DNA of 33,441 nt, taken from assembly GCA_025964695.1 (NCBI GenBank), contig JAOPYK010000221.1, positions 1 to 33,441 of the forward strand. Reading direction: 5' to 3'. Positions 7,436 through 16,170 of this stretch are shown in pieces. The notes beneath the pieces are model-generated. The model searched no databases, had not been told where the DNA came from, and was given only the letters and a program-made list of their open reading frames with translations. Position numbers and translations under genes: made by a program. The DNA comes from Streptosporangiaceae bacterium. GTDB lineage: Bacteria > Actinomycetota > Actinomycetes > Streptosporangiales > Streptosporangiaceae. How positions within the stretch are numbered: the stretch's first letter is position 1; every line of letters begins with the position of its first letter.

Positions 7436-9616
7436 ATGCCCGCGCATAACACCCTCACCGCGGCCTCTCCGTGGGTCGAGCTCACGGTCACCCCCGATGA
7501 CTGGGACGCCGCTGATCCGGACCTGTTGCTCGGGGCGCTGAGCCAGATGCTGTGGATCCGGACGTTCGAGGAGTACGTGCTCGAACTCGCCGGTCAGGGC
7601 CTGGTCCACGGCCCCGCGCACTCGAGTATCGGCCAGGAGGGCGGGGCCGTCGGATCGGTGTTCCCGCTGCGCAGCGACGATGTCGTCAACGGGTCTCATC
7701 GCGGGCACCACCAGTTCCTGGCCAAGGCTCTCGGCCATGTCGTCCAGCCGGCGCAGGGCTCTCTGCTCAAGCTGACCGATCGGGTGCGGATGGTCCTGGA
7801 CCGCACACTCGCCGAGATCTGCGGGCTGACCAGGGGGTTCTGCCACGGACGCGGCGGTTCGATGCATCTGCGCTGGCGTGAGGCCGGCGCGATGGGCACG
7901 AACGCCATCGTCGGTGGCGGCGTACCGCAGGCGGCGGGATTCGCGTGGGCACACCGCCGAGCGGGCTCCGACGCCGTCGCGGTCACCTACTTCGGGGACG
8001 GCGCGGTCAACATCGGATCGGTCCTGGAGACCTTCAACCTCGCGGCCGCCTGGAAGCTGCCGATCTGTTTCTTCATCGAGAACAATCAGTACGCGGTGTC
8101 CACGCACGTCAGCGAGTCCACGGCCGAACCGCGCCTGTCCGCCCGCGGACTCGGGTTCAACATTCCCAGCTGGCGGGTCGACGGCATGGACCTCATCGCC
8201 GTTCACACCGCGATGACCGAAGCCCTCGCGCACATGCGCGCGGGAAACGGTCCCACGCTGATCGAGGCGGACCTCTACCGCTTCTTCCACCAGAACGGGC
8301 CGTACCCGGGCAGCGCATTCGGCTACCGCGACAAGGCCGAGGAGAAGGCGTGGCGCGACCGTGACCCGCTCACGGCGCTCAGGGCGCACGTCCTGAGGCG
8401 CGGCCTCGCCACCGAAGGCGCGATCGAGGCGGCCCGGCAGGAGGTCGTGACCGTCATGGGGGAGATCGGCGACGCGATCCTCGAGCCGGTCCCCGACGGC
8501 AAGCCCGGTCAGCGCCGCATCCGCGCGAACGAGTGGCCGGACCAGGGCTTCGTCGACGTCGGCGTACGGGGTGACCTCAGCGAACTCGAGGGCGGGCGGT
8601 ACGAGGAGGAGGCGACCTTCGGCGGAGGGCTGGGGGAGCGGCGGTTCATTGAGGTCGTCAGCGACGTCATCGGCCGCCGGATGGAGACCGACGAGGGGAT
8701 CGTCGTGATGGGCGAGGACGTCCACCGGCTCAAGGGCGGCACCAACGGCGCCACCAAGCGCGCGATCGAACAGTTCCCCGACCGTGTCCTCGGGACGCCG
8801 ATCAGTGAGAACGCGTTCGCGGGGCTCGGCGGCGGGATCGCGCTCGATGGCCGGTTCAAGCCCATCGTGGAGTTCATGTACGCGGACTTCATGTGGGTCG
8901 CGGCCGACCAGCTCTTCAACCAGATCGCCAAGGCGCGGCACATGTTCGGGGGAGAGAGCCCCGTCCCGTTCGTGCTGCGCAGCAAGCTCGCGGCCGGGAC
9001 GGGCTATGGCTCACAGCACTCGATGGACCCCGCGGGCATCCTGACCACCGCGCCGGGCCTGCGGGTGGCCGCGCCGTCGACCCCGTTCGACTACGTCGGT
9101 CTGATGAACACGGCCCTGGCCTGCGAAGACCCGGTCGTCGTCCTGGAGCATGTCGACCTTTACGCGAGCACCGGCGCCGCGCCGACGGACGATCTCGACT
9201 ACCGCATCCCGGTGGGCAAGGCCGCCGTCCGCCGGACCGGGAGCGACCTGACGGTCATCTCATACCTCTCGATGGTCGCGCGCTGCCTGGAGGCGCTCGA
9301 CGCGGTGCCGGACCTGACGGCCGACGTCATCGACCTGCGGTGGCTGGATCGGGCCAGCCTCGACTGGGCCACGATCGAGGACAGCGTCAAGAAGACCAAC
9401 AACGTCCTCATCGTCGAGCAGGGCGCGGTCGGGACCTCGTACGGCGGATGGCTCGCCGATGAGATCCAGCGACGCCTTTTCGACTGGCTGGACGCACCGA
9501 TCCATCGCGTCACCGGCGGCGAGGCCTCTCCCAGCATCAGCAAGGTGCTGGAGCAGGCCGCGATCGCCACGACCGACGACGTGATCGCCGCGCTCCGCGA
9601 GCTGGCGGCCGCCTGA
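7436..9616 (+). CDS. Fused E1 alpha/beta subunit of a 2-oxoacid dehydrogenase
   Basis: A 726-residue protein from ATG 7436 (GAGGAG at 7423-7428, 7-base spacer). The N-terminal half is E1-alpha: the thiamine diphosphate motif runs from GDG (187-189) to NN (216-217), and the HGRGGSMH and HGPAHSSIGQE motifs are present. From about residue 400 it is E1-beta, starting RFIEVVSDVIGRRM and continuing MGEDVHRLKGGTNGATK. Branched-chain, pyruvate and acetoin E1 enzymes are usually two separate chains; one-chain alpha-beta fusions are known in actinobacteria. It decarboxylates a 2-oxoacid and passes the acyl group to the E2 lipoyl domain encoded 34 bases downstream. Its exact 2-oxoacid is unknown. Control by the GntR repressor is inferred from the palindrome at 7380-7391. 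Confidence 0.92.
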   Translation: MPAHNTLTAASPWVELTVTPDDWDAADPDLLLGALSQMLWIRTFEEYVLELAGQGLVHGPAHSSIGQEGGAVGSVFPLRSDDVVNGSHRGHHQFLAKALGHVVQPAQGSLLKLTDRVRMVLDRTLAEICGLTRGFCHGRGGSMHLRWREAGAMGTNAIVGGGVPQAAGFAWAHRRAGSDAVAVTYFGDGAVNIGSVLETFNLAAAWKLPICFFIENNQYAVSTHVSESTAEPRLSARGLGFNIPSWRVDGMDLIAVHTAMTEALAHMRAGNGPTLIEADLYRFFHQNGPYPGSAFGYRDKAEEKAWRDRDPLTALRAHVLRRGLATEGAIEAARQEVVTVMGEIGDAILEPVPDGKPGQRRIRANEWPDQGFVDVGVRGDLSELEGGRYEEEATFGGGLGERRFIEVVSDVIGRRMETDEGIVVMGEDVHRLKGGTNGATKRAIEQFPDRVLGTPISENAFAGLGGGIALDGRFKPIVEFMYADFMWVAADQLFNQIAKARHMFGGESPVPFVLRSKLAAGTGYGSQHSMDPAGILTTAPGLRVAAPSTPFDYVGLMNTALACEDPVVVLEHVDLYASTGAAPTDDLDYRIPVGKAAVRRTGSDLTVISYLSMVARCLEALDAVPDLTADVIDLRWLDRASLDWATIEDSVKKTNNVLIVEQGAVGTSYGGWLADEIQRRLFDWLDAPIHRVTGGEASPSISKVLEQAAIATTDDVIAALRELAAA

Positions 9617-9650
9617 CCGACCCACGACAGACCGAACCGAGGAGCAAGAC

Positions 9651-11045
9651 ATGGCCAGGCTGCTACGCATGCCCGAGGTCGCGGCGGGCGCGACCGAGGC
9701 GGTGCTCGCCGAATGGTTGGTCCCCGAGAACACCCCCTTCGGTGCCGGTGACCCGATCGTCGTCGTCGAGACCGAGAAGGCGATCGTCGAGGTCGAGGCC
9801 GAGGCGGACGCCCTGATACTGACGAGGCTCGTACCGGCGGGGTCGAGGGTCGAGGTCGGATCGCCGGTCGCGATCCTGGGCGACCCGGCCGAGACGACCG
9901 GCGACCTCGGCGCCCTGCTCGCTCAGCTCGGGGTGTCGAAGCCGGCGACCGGTGACCCGGGCGTCGCCGGACCACCGGCACCTGCCGGCCCCGAGCCCCT
10001 ACACCAGCCCCTGCACCAGCCCCTACACCAGCCAGTACGCCAGGAGTCGGGGGGCGGGCCGGTCAACGGCGGCCGGGTCTTCGCCAGCCCGCTCGCGCGT
10101 CAGATGCTCAAGCGATCAGGTCTTTCACCACAGGAGATGACCGGCACCGGACCCAACGGCCGTATCGTCCGCCGCGATGTCGAGCGCGTGCTCGCTGATC
10201 GGGTCGCGTCGCCGGCCGAACCACACGCCGGACAACAGCCCCCCGGCCAAGGGCCCGCAGACCCACGGCCTGCCGGGCCCGCCGGCCAAGGGTCTGCCGG
10301 GCAGGCCGCCGAGCCGACCGCCGTGGTCGCGGCGGAGAGAACGCCGGTGCGCCGCTCGGCGGCGGCCGCGCCCCTTTCGATTCCGCACTCACCCGTCCGC
10401 CGTGCCGTCGCGCGGCGGCTGACGGAGAGCAAGCAGACGATCCCGCATTTCTACCTCAAGGCCACCTGCACGATCGGGCCCCTTCTGTCGTTGCGGGAGG
10501 AGCTCAACGCCGTGTCGTCCGAGCGGATCTCCGTCAACGACCTCGTCGTCAAGGCGGTCGCCCGAGCGCACGTTCTCGTTCCCCAGATGAACGTGGTCTG
10601 GACCGACGACGCGCTGCTGCAGTTCGACACGGTCGACGTCGCGGTAGCGATCGCCTCCGAGCGTGGCCTGGTCACGCCCGTCCTGCGATCAGTGGACTCG
10701 ATGTCGGTCGGCACGGTCGCCGCGGCGGTGAAGAACTACGTGCGGCAGGCGGCGGACGGACGGCTCCGCCAGCGCGATCTCGAAGGCGGCTCGATAAGCG
10801 TCACGAACCTGGGGATGTTCGGCGTCGAGGAGTTCGCAGCGATCATCAATCCGCCGCAGGCCGCGATCCTGGCGGTCGGCACCGGCCGTGCCGAGCCCGT
10901 CGTCGTCGACGGGGCGGTCGAGGTCGCGACCAGGATGACGGTCGTGCTGTCCGTAGATCACCGCGCCGTCGACGGCGCACTCGCGGCCCGCTGGATGCAG
11001 GCCTTCCGGCGGGTCGTCGAGCAGCCTTTCCAGCTTCTGGTCTGA
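9651..11045 (+). CDS. E2 dihydrolipoyl acyltransferase of the same complex
   Basis: A 464-residue protein with GGAG six bases before ATG 9651. Three domains are visible. A single lipoyl domain has its lipoylated Lys at about 43 (VVETEKAIVEVEA). A peripheral subunit-binding domain lies at about 143-181 (FASPLARQMLKRSGL, GRIVRRDVERVL). The catalytic domain spans about 240-464 and ends with DHRAVDG (His about 437, Asp about 441). Two flexible linkers join them, one built from PLHQ repeats and one rich in Pro/Gly/Ala. It transfers the acyl group from lipoamide to CoA. No E3 (dihydrolipoamide dehydrogenase) is encoded in the window, so E3 must be shared from elsewhere. A strong hairpin follows. 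Confidence 0.93.
   Translation: MARLLRMPEVAAGATEAVLAEWLVPENTPFGAGDPIVVVETEKAIVEVEAEADALILTRLVPAGSRVEVGSPVAILGDPAETTGDLGALLAQLGVSKPATGDPGVAGPPAPAGPEPLHQPLHQPLHQPVRQESGGGPVNGGRVFASPLARQMLKRSGLSPQEMTGTGPNGRIVRRDVERVLADRVASPAEPHAGQQPPGQGPADPRPAGPAGQGSAGQAAEPTAVVAAERTPVRRSAAAAPLSIPHSPVRRAVARRLTESKQTIPHFYLKATCTIGPLLSLREELNAVSSERISVNDLVVKAVARAHVLVPQMNVVWTDDALLQFDTVDVAVAIASERGLVTPVLRSVDSMSVGTVAAAVKNYVRQAADGRLRQRDLEGGSISVTNLGMFGVEEFAAIINPPQAAILAVGTGRAEPVVVDGAVEVATRMTVVLSVDHRAVDGALAARWMQAFRRVVEQPFQLLV
9996..10043 (+). repeat. 12-bp tandem repeat in the E2 linker
   Basis: Three near-perfect copies of CCCCTACACCAG and a degenerate fourth encode repeated Pro-Leu-His-Gln in the linker between the lipoyl and subunit-binding domains. 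The copy number can probably change by slippage without breaking the frame. Confidence 0.8.
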
Positions 11046-11076
11046 GGTGGCGTGTGGTCTGAGATGGGTGGCGGGC

Positions 11077-11107
11077 CCCGTCCGGTCGGAGTCCTGGACC
11101 GGACGGG
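11077..11107. terminator. Bidirectional hairpin between convergent E2 and aldehyde dehydrogenase genes
   Basis: CCCGTCCGGTC (11077-11087) pairs perfectly with GACCGGACGGG (11097-11107) around a 9-base loop. It lies 31 bases after the E2 stop and about 90 bases beyond the stop of the convergent gene. A second, longer-range inverted pair (CCCGACCG 11113-11120 with CGGTCGGG 11169-11176) lies beside it and could serve the leftward transcript. Confidence 0.7.
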
Positions 11108-11198
11108 CCGTACCCGACCGGGCCGCACCGCGCCAGGGCCGCACCGCGCCCGGCCCGCACCGCGGGCTCGGTCGGGCGAGCGGCCCGTCAGAAGACGA

Positions 11199-12677
11199 TC
11201 ACCAGTTCACGGCGACGTACTGAGACTCGGTGAACTCGAGCATGCCCTCGTGCCCACCCTCGCGACCCAGGCCGCTCTGCTTGACCCCGCCGAAAGGCGC
11301 GGCGGGGTCCGAGACCACGCCGCGGTTGAGGCCCACCATGCCGGCCTCCAGTGCGCCGCTCACCCGCATGCCACGCGCGACGTCCGCGGTGTACACGTAC
11401 GCCACCAGGCCGTACTCGGTCGCGTTGGCGAGCCCGATCACCTCCTGCTCGTCATCGAAGGTGACGATGGGCGCGACCGGCCCGAAGATCTCTTCGGACA
11501 GGATCGGCGCCTCGGGCGGAACACCGGTCAGGACGGTCGGCGGGTAGAAGAACCCCGGTCCTTCGGGAATGGTGCCCCCGGTGAGAGGCGTGGCCCCGAG
11601 CGCCACCGTACCGGCGACCAGTTCGGCGACCTTGTTCTGGGACTCGGCGTTCACGAGCGGTCCCAGTTGCACATCCGGGTCGAGGCCGCTGCCCATCTGA
11701 AGGCCGGCCATGCGCGCTGTGATCCGGCGAGAGAACTCGTCGGCGATGTTCGCGTGCGCGTAGAAGCGGTTCGCTGCGGTGCAGGCCTCGCCGCCGTTGC
11801 GCATCTTGGCGATCATGGCCCCCTCGACCGCGTCGTCGAGGTCGGCGTCCTCGAAGACGATGAAGGGTGCGTTGCCGCCGAGCTCCATCGAACAGCTGAC
11901 GACGGACCTGCTCGCCGCCGCGAGCAGTACGCGCCCGACCTCGGTCGATCCGGTGAAGGACAGCTTGCGGACACGCGGGTCGTCGAGCATCCGGCCCACG
12001 ACGGCTCCCGACCGCTTGGAGGGGACGACGTTCACGACACCGTCGGGCACACCCGCCTCGGCTAGGAGGGCCGCGACGGCCAGAGCGGTCAACGGGGTCT
12101 CGGAGGCGGGCTTGAGGATCACGGTGCAGCCGGCCGCCAGCGCGGGTCCGATCTTGCGGGTCGCCATGGCCGCCGGGAAGTTCCAGGGGGTGACGAGGAC
12201 GCTTACGCCGATCGGCAGGTAGCTGACCACGATCTTGTTCGCGCCGCTCGGCGAGGTCTGGATCGATCCGCGCAGCCGCACGGCCTCCTCGGAGTACCAG
12301 CGGAAGAACTCCGCGGCGTAGGCGACCTCCGAGCGGGCGTCCGGCAGCGCCTTGCCGTTCTCGAGCACGATCAGGCGTGCGAGGTCCTCCGCGCGTTCGG
12401 TCATCAGGTCGAAGGCCCGGCGGAGGATTTCCCCGCGTTGCCGCGGAGGGACGGCCGACCAGGCCGGGAGTGCGCCGGCGGCCGCGTCGACCGCCGCGAC
12501 CCCGTCCTCGACGGTGCCGTCGGCGACCGACGCGATCGGGCTGCCCGTCGCCGGGTCGAGGACCTCGATCCTGCCGGCGTCGGCCGAGGGCCGCCAGCCG
12601 CCCCCGATGAACAGTTCGTGGGGGAACCAGCCGACGATTCCGTCGACGCTCGTGGGGACGATCTCGCTCGTGGTCAC
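11199..12677 (-). CDS. NAD(P)-dependent aldehyde dehydrogenase, succinate-semialdehyde type
   Basis: A 492-residue protein from GTG 12677 with AAGGAG about 7 bases upstream. It has all the residues of an active aldehyde dehydrogenase: Asn166 (TPWNFP), Glu265 (SMELGGN), nucleophile Cys299 (GGEACTAANR) and FTGSTEVG at 241-248. The CTAANR context and overall pattern resemble the GabD-like succinate-semialdehyde dehydrogenases common in actinobacteria. It oxidises a small (semi)aldehyde to its acid. It is last in a leftward operon after the beta-hydroxyacid dehydrogenase and M24 genes (33 bases after the latter). With the LacI-type operator at the operon head, its substrate is probably an intermediate of the imported compound. 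Exact specificity is uncertain. Confidence 0.92.
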   Translation of the reverse strand: MTTSEIVPTSVDGIVGWFPHELFIGGGWRPSADAGRIEVLDPATGSPIASVADGTVEDGVAAVDAAAGALPAWSAVPPRQRGEILRRAFDLMTERAEDLARLIVLENGKALPDARSEVAYAAEFFRWYSEEAVRLRGSIQTSPSGANKIVVSYLPIGVSVLVTPWNFPAAMATRKIGPALAAGCTVILKPASETPLTALAVAALLAEAGVPDGVVNVVPSKRSGAVVGRMLDDPRVRKLSFTGSTEVGRVLLAAASRSVVSCSMELGGNAPFIVFEDADLDDAVEGAMIAKMRNGGEACTAANRFYAHANIADEFSRRITARMAGLQMGSGLDPDVQLGPLVNAESQNKVAELVAGTVALGATPLTGGTIPEGPGFFYPPTVLTGVPPEAPILSEEIFGPVAPIVTFDDEQEVIGLANATEYGLVAYVYTADVARGMRVSGALEAGMVGLNRGVVSDPAAPFGGVKQSGLGREGGHEGMLEFTESQYVAVNW

Positions 12678-12710
12678 GGGGCTGCTCCTTCGGGTCCGGG
12701 GCGGCGACTG

Positions 12711-13955
12711 TCAGTACTCATTGGCGACGAACAGCTCTTGCGCGGGGAAAAGAGTGATCACCTTGGCTCCGTCGGCGGTCACCACGACCTCTTCCTCGAT
12801 GCGTGCCGCCGAGAACCCGTCCGAGGCGGGGCAGTAGGTCTCCAGCGCGAAGACCATGCCGGCCTGGACCTCGATCGGGTGGTCGAGGCTGTTCAGGCGG
12901 GAGATGATCGGCCGCTCGTGCAGTCCGAGTCCGACTCCGTGCCCGAACTGCAGGCCGAACGCGGCCATCTCGTTGGGGAAGCCGAACTCGGTCGCCGCCG
13001 GCCAGACACGGGCGATCTCGTCGGTACCGACGCCGGGACGCACCTTCGCGATCGACGCGTCCATCCACTCGCGTGCCCTGGTGTACGCGTCGCGCTGGCT
13101 CTGGGTGCTGCTGCCGACGCTGAACGTCCGGTAGTAGCAGGTCCGGTATCCGTTGTACGACTGGATGATGTCGAAGAAGGCCTGGTCACCGGGCCTGATC
13201 AGGCGGTCCGAGAAGTTGTGCGGATGGGGGTTGCAGCGTTCCCCGGAGACGGCATTGATCGCCTCGACCTGGTCCGATCCCATCTCGTACAGCCGCTTGC
13301 TGGCCAGGGCCACGATCTCGTTCTCCCGGATCCCGGGCTTCAGCGCCTCGACGATGTCCTGGTAGACCCCGTCGACCATGGCGGCGGCCTGGGTCAGCAG
13401 CATGATCTCGTCGGCCGACTTGATCTGCCGGGCGTCGAGCATCAACTGCTGGGCGTCCACGACGGTCAGCCCCTGGCGTTGCATCTCGAACAGGAACGGT
13501 GGCTCGACGATGTCGACGCCGACGGGTGCGTCCGCGGCGCCGGCGTCGATGAGCAGCTGTTTGATGTCGCGGACGGCGGATTCCATGAGCCCGGCGCTCG
13601 GCGCGATGGCCCCCCGCAGGCCGAGCATTCCCGCGCGGCAGTTCTCCGGCTCCAGCCACGGGGAGTAGAGCTGATGGTGCCTGGCCGCCGACCCGAAGTC
13701 CCACAGCATCGGCTCACCGTCGCGGGTGAGGAGCGCGTAGCGGGTCATCTTGTCCCCGAGCGCGCCGCCGATCCAGGTCTGAGTGGTGTACCGGATGTTG
13801 TAGAAGTCGAACAGCAGGAAGGCGCCGCACTCGCTGGACCGGAGCGCCTCACGGGCCCGTTCCAGCCGGTAGGTGCGCAACCGGCCGAAGTCGACGCGCT
13901 GCTCGTAGTCGACCCCCATGTGGCCCGGGGCGCCCAGTGGGCGGGCGTCAGCCAT
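12711..13955 (-). CDS. M24-family (creatinase/prolidase fold) protein with a missing metal ligand
   Basis: A 414-residue protein with the creatinase-like N-terminal domain (FLLFDFYNIRYTTQ, about 46-59) and a pita-bread C-terminal domain. Canonical M24 peptidases bind two metals through Asp, Asp, His, Glu, Glu. Here Asp262 (FFDIIQ), His339 (GHGVGLGLHE), Glu372 (FALETY) and Glu at about 387 (ARIEEEV) are present, but the second Asp is replaced by Cys273 (GYRTCYYRTF). It is therefore unlikely to be an ordinary dinuclear aminopeptidase. The family includes non-peptidases such as creatinase and the DMSP lyase DddP, whose N-terminal segment looks similar. The ATG at 13955 overlaps the end of the upstream gene by 8 bases (ATGGCTGA), indicating translational coupling. 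It probably hydrolyses or cleaves a catabolic intermediate. Confidence 0.85.
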   Translation of the reverse strand: MADARPLGAPGHMGVDYEQRVDFGRLRTYRLERAREALRSSECGAFLLFDFYNIRYTTQTWIGGALGDKMTRYALLTRDGEPMLWDFGSAARHHQLYSPWLEPENCRAGMLGLRGAIAPSAGLMESAVRDIKQLLIDAGAADAPVGVDIVEPPFLFEMQRQGLTVVDAQQLMLDARQIKSADEIMLLTQAAAMVDGVYQDIVEALKPGIRENEIVALASKRLYEMGSDQVEAINAVSGERCNPHPHNFSDRLIRPGDQAFFDIIQSYNGYRTCYYRTFSVGSSTQSQRDAYTRAREWMDASIAKVRPGVGTDEIARVWPAATEFGFPNEMAAFGLQFGHGVGLGLHERPIISRLNSLDHPIEVQAGMVFALETYCPASDGFSAARIEEEVVVTADGAKVITLFPAQELFVANEY

Positions 13956-14901
13956 CGGTGCTCAGCCCGTCGTCCACGGCGACGTTCTCGGGCGTGAGCT
14001 CGACGCCCGAGCGGCGGGCCTGCTCCAGGAGCAGCGTCGCGAAGTCCTCCGTGGTGTGACCGGCGCCGATCGCCGATGACACCAGCTCGGCGGCCAGGGC
14101 GGCGACCGGCATCGGGACCTTGAGCTCCCTGGCGGCATCGAGGCCGAGGGTGAAGTCCTTGTGCAGCAAGATGTTGGTGAAGGTCGGCGCGAAGTCCAGA
14201 TTGACGAAAGCGGGCGTCTTGTAGCGGGTGAACGTCGATCCCATCACCGAGTCGTTGAGAAAGTTCAGGAATGCCGCACGGCTGGTCCCGCCCCGCTCGA
14301 CCAGGACCGTGATCTCGGCGAGCGACTGCGCCACGATGCCGAGGAAGACGTTGTGGGCGATCTTGACGAGACGTGCGCCGTCGCCGTCGCCGACATACGT
14401 CACGCCCTTGCCGAGGAGGTTCAGCAACGGCTCGCTCTCATCGAACGCCTCCCGCGGGCCCGAGACCGCCAACGTCAGTTTCCCGGCGGCGACGACCGAC
14501 GGGTTCCCGCTCACGGGAGCGGCGAGGAACGCCGAGCCGCGGCCGGACGTCTCGGCGCGGATCCGCTCCGACATCTCGGTCGAGACGGTCGAGGAGTCGA
14601 TGATGATGCGGGGAGTGTCGCTCGCGGTCAGCAGGCCACCGTCGCCGATGGTCACCGCCTCGAGGTCGGCGGACGCCGAGACCATGATGAACACCACGTC
14701 GCGATCCGCGAGGTCGACCGGCCGATCGACGACCTTGGCACCGTACTCCGCCAACGGCTCGGCCTTGCTCCGGGTCCGGTTGTAGACGGCGACGTCGTAG
14801 CCCGCGTCGAGGAGCCGGCGCACAAGGGCCGAGCCCATCCGGCCCACACCGATCCACCCCACGCTGGTCGGAGGCGCCTGTGCGTCTCTCGCTGTGGTCA
14901 T
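13948..14901 (-). CDS. Beta-hydroxyacid dehydrogenase (3-hydroxyisobutyrate dehydrogenase family)
   Basis: A 317-residue protein from ATG 14901, with AGGAG seven bases ahead; a longer reading to 14928 would run into the operator. The Rossmann motif GWIGVGRMGSAL is at about 15-26, the substrate motif AAPVSGNPSVVAAGKL at about 127-142, and the catalytic Lys at about 180 (GARLVKIAHN). The family oxidises 3-hydroxyisobutyrate, tartronate semialdehyde, 2-(hydroxymethyl)glutarate and related beta-hydroxy acids. The last is notable because it belongs to anaerobic nicotinate catabolism. It heads the operon with the M24 protein and aldehyde dehydrogenase, and its promoter carries a LacI-type operator. 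Specificity cannot be fixed from sequence. Confidence 0.92.
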   Translation of the reverse strand: MTTARDAQAPPTSVGWIGVGRMGSALVRRLLDAGYDVAVYNRTRSKAEPLAEYGAKVVDRPVDLADRDVVFIMVSASADLEAVTIGDGGLLTASDTPRIIIDSSTVSTEMSERIRAETSGRGSAFLAAPVSGNPSVVAAGKLTLAVSGPREAFDESEPLLNLLGKGVTYVGDGDGARLVKIAHNVFLGIVAQSLAEITVLVERGGTSRAAFLNFLNDSVMGSTFTRYKTPAFVNLDFAPTFTNILLHKDFTLGLDAARELKVPMPVAALAAELVSSAIGAGHTTEDFATLLLEQARRSGVELTPENVAVDDGLSTDG

Positions 14902-14923
14902 CCACTCACTCCTGACTTCCGAC

Positions 14924-14968
14924 TGCAATCGGTTGCATCATTGTATGGGCAGTTCGGGAAGTCAACAA
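14924..14968 (-). promoter_or_regulatory. Promoter and LacI-type operator of the leftward catabolic operon
   Basis: Read leftward, TTGTTG (14963-14968), 17 bases, then TACAAT (14940-14945) form a good sigma-70-like promoter. An alternative register is TTGACT with AATGAT. Just downstream lies TGCAACCGATTGCA (14924-14937), a near-palindrome of the TGCAA-N-CG-N-TTGCA type bound by LacI-family repressors, positioned over the expected transcription start. A related single-arm copy (CGATTGCA) lies at 14996-15006. Confidence 0.7.
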
Positions 14969-15039
14969 AGCGCGGCTTTGAACGATCACGTACACGAACG
15001 ATTGCACTACTCGGGCGGTCCCATCGGGTGCCGCACCTG

Positions 15040-16080
15040 TCAGCGGCGTGTCGCGTGCGGGCCGGCGTGGACCGTCCCCGTGGAGTCGCGAACGATGAGC
15101 GTGGGAGGCAGCAGGAGCGATCGCGGATGGCGTGCCGGATCCTGGAGCATCTCCATCAGCAGCCGGGCGGCCTCGGCCCCGATCTCGTACTGCGGGATGC
15201 GGACCGTCGTCATCGCCGGGCTGACCTTGTCCATGAACGGCGTGTCGTTGAACCCGACGACGCTGATGTCCTCGGGGCAGCGCAGCCCGCGACGTTTCAT
15301 CGCGTCGTAGCAGCCCAGGGCGATGAGGTCGTTCCCCGCGACGACGGCGGTGAAGGGAACACCCTTGTCGAGCAGTGTGGTGAGCGCCCGGTCGCCGGCG
15401 TCCTCCGACCAGGTCTCGCAGGCGGCGATCCGCTCCGGTTCGTGGGGAAGGCCCAGGTCCTCCAGACACTGCCGGAAGGCGCGCTTGCGGAACAGGCCGG
15501 TGGAGAGTTCCTGCGGCCCCGCGATGTGGGCGATCTGCCGGTGGCCCAGCTCGTAGAGGTGGTTCATGGCCAGGCTCACGCCGGTCGCGTCATCGGCGGT
15601 GACGGAGGGGATGTCGATCCTGGAGACCCGGCGGTTGACCAGGACCAACGGCATGGAGGCGTCGGCCATCTCCTCGATGAGGGGATGGCTGAGGCGAGCC
15701 GTCGCGAAGACGAAGCCCTCGATGCTGCGCTGACGGAACGAGTCGACGCCGGAGGATTCCCGCTCGGGATCGTTGTCGGTGTTGACGATCCACGTGCTGT
15801 AACCGACGTCCCGGAGAACGTCCTCGATGCCCCGGACGATGGGCGGAAAGATCGGGTTGGTCAGGTCGGGCAGGACCACGCCGACGCTCGAGGAGCGGGC
15901 CGTCTTCAGGCTCCGTGCGATGGGATTGGGGGTATAGCCGAGTTCCTTGGCCACCCGCAGGACCCGCTCGGCGGTCGCCGTGTTCACCATGGAACGGGTC
16001 GAGGCGTTGAGCGCACGCGAGGCTGTGGCGGGATGGACCCCCGCCTCCTTGGCGACTTCCTTCAGCGTGGCTCGATGCAC
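15040..16080 (-). CDS. LacI-family transcriptional repressor
   Basis: A 346-residue protein from GTG 16080 (GAGGT 11 bases upstream); an ATG at 16119 would add 13 residues and has an equally weak site. The N-terminal helix-turn-helix reads ATLKEVAKEAGVHPATASRALN, followed by the hinge NPIARSLKT. The sugar-binding-protein-like core has SSSVGVVLPDLTNPIFPPIVRGIE, the ligand pocket NRRV, and EDISVVGFNDTPFMDKVSPAMTTVRIPQYEIGAEAARLL. It lies between the leftward enzymes and the solute-binding-like gene. Operator-like sites at 14924-14937, 17279-17290 and 17551-17562 suggest that it represses both catabolic operons and, through the 17.28 kb promoter, itself. The ligand is unknown. Confidence 0.92.
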   Translation of the reverse strand: MHRATLKEVAKEAGVHPATASRALNASTRSMVNTATAERVLRVAKELGYTPNPIARSLKTARSSSVGVVLPDLTNPIFPPIVRGIEDVLRDVGYSTWIVNTDNDPERESSGVDSFRQRSIEGFVFATARLSHPLIEEMADASMPLVLVNRRVSRIDIPSVTADDATGVSLAMNHLYELGHRQIAHIAGPQELSTGLFRKRAFRQCLEDLGLPHEPERIAACETWSEDAGDRALTTLLDKGVPFTAVVAGNDLIALGCYDAMKRRGLRCPEDISVVGFNDTPFMDKVSPAMTTVRIPQYEIGAEAARLLMEMLQDPARHPRSLLLPPTLIVRDSTGTVHAGPHATRR

Positions 16081-16170
16081 GCGAGCACAGTACCTCGCCG
16101 AGACAGGCGAGGCGCCCATAGCCGACTCGCTCCCAGCAAGCCCGCGCGATCGAGCCTACGATGCCGACGA

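Noticed and set aside
6758-8941. Leftward frame of about 727 codons that would extend the VOC protein across the E1 gene
   Set aside because: Only the part from 7276 down matches the VOC family and has a ribosome site. The rest is antisense to E1 and passes through the divergent promoter.
14966-14980. CAAAGC-GCG-GCTTTG hairpin as a terminator after lacI
   Set aside because: The stem is only 6 bp and overlaps the probable -35 of the leftward operon, so a terminator role is not convincing.
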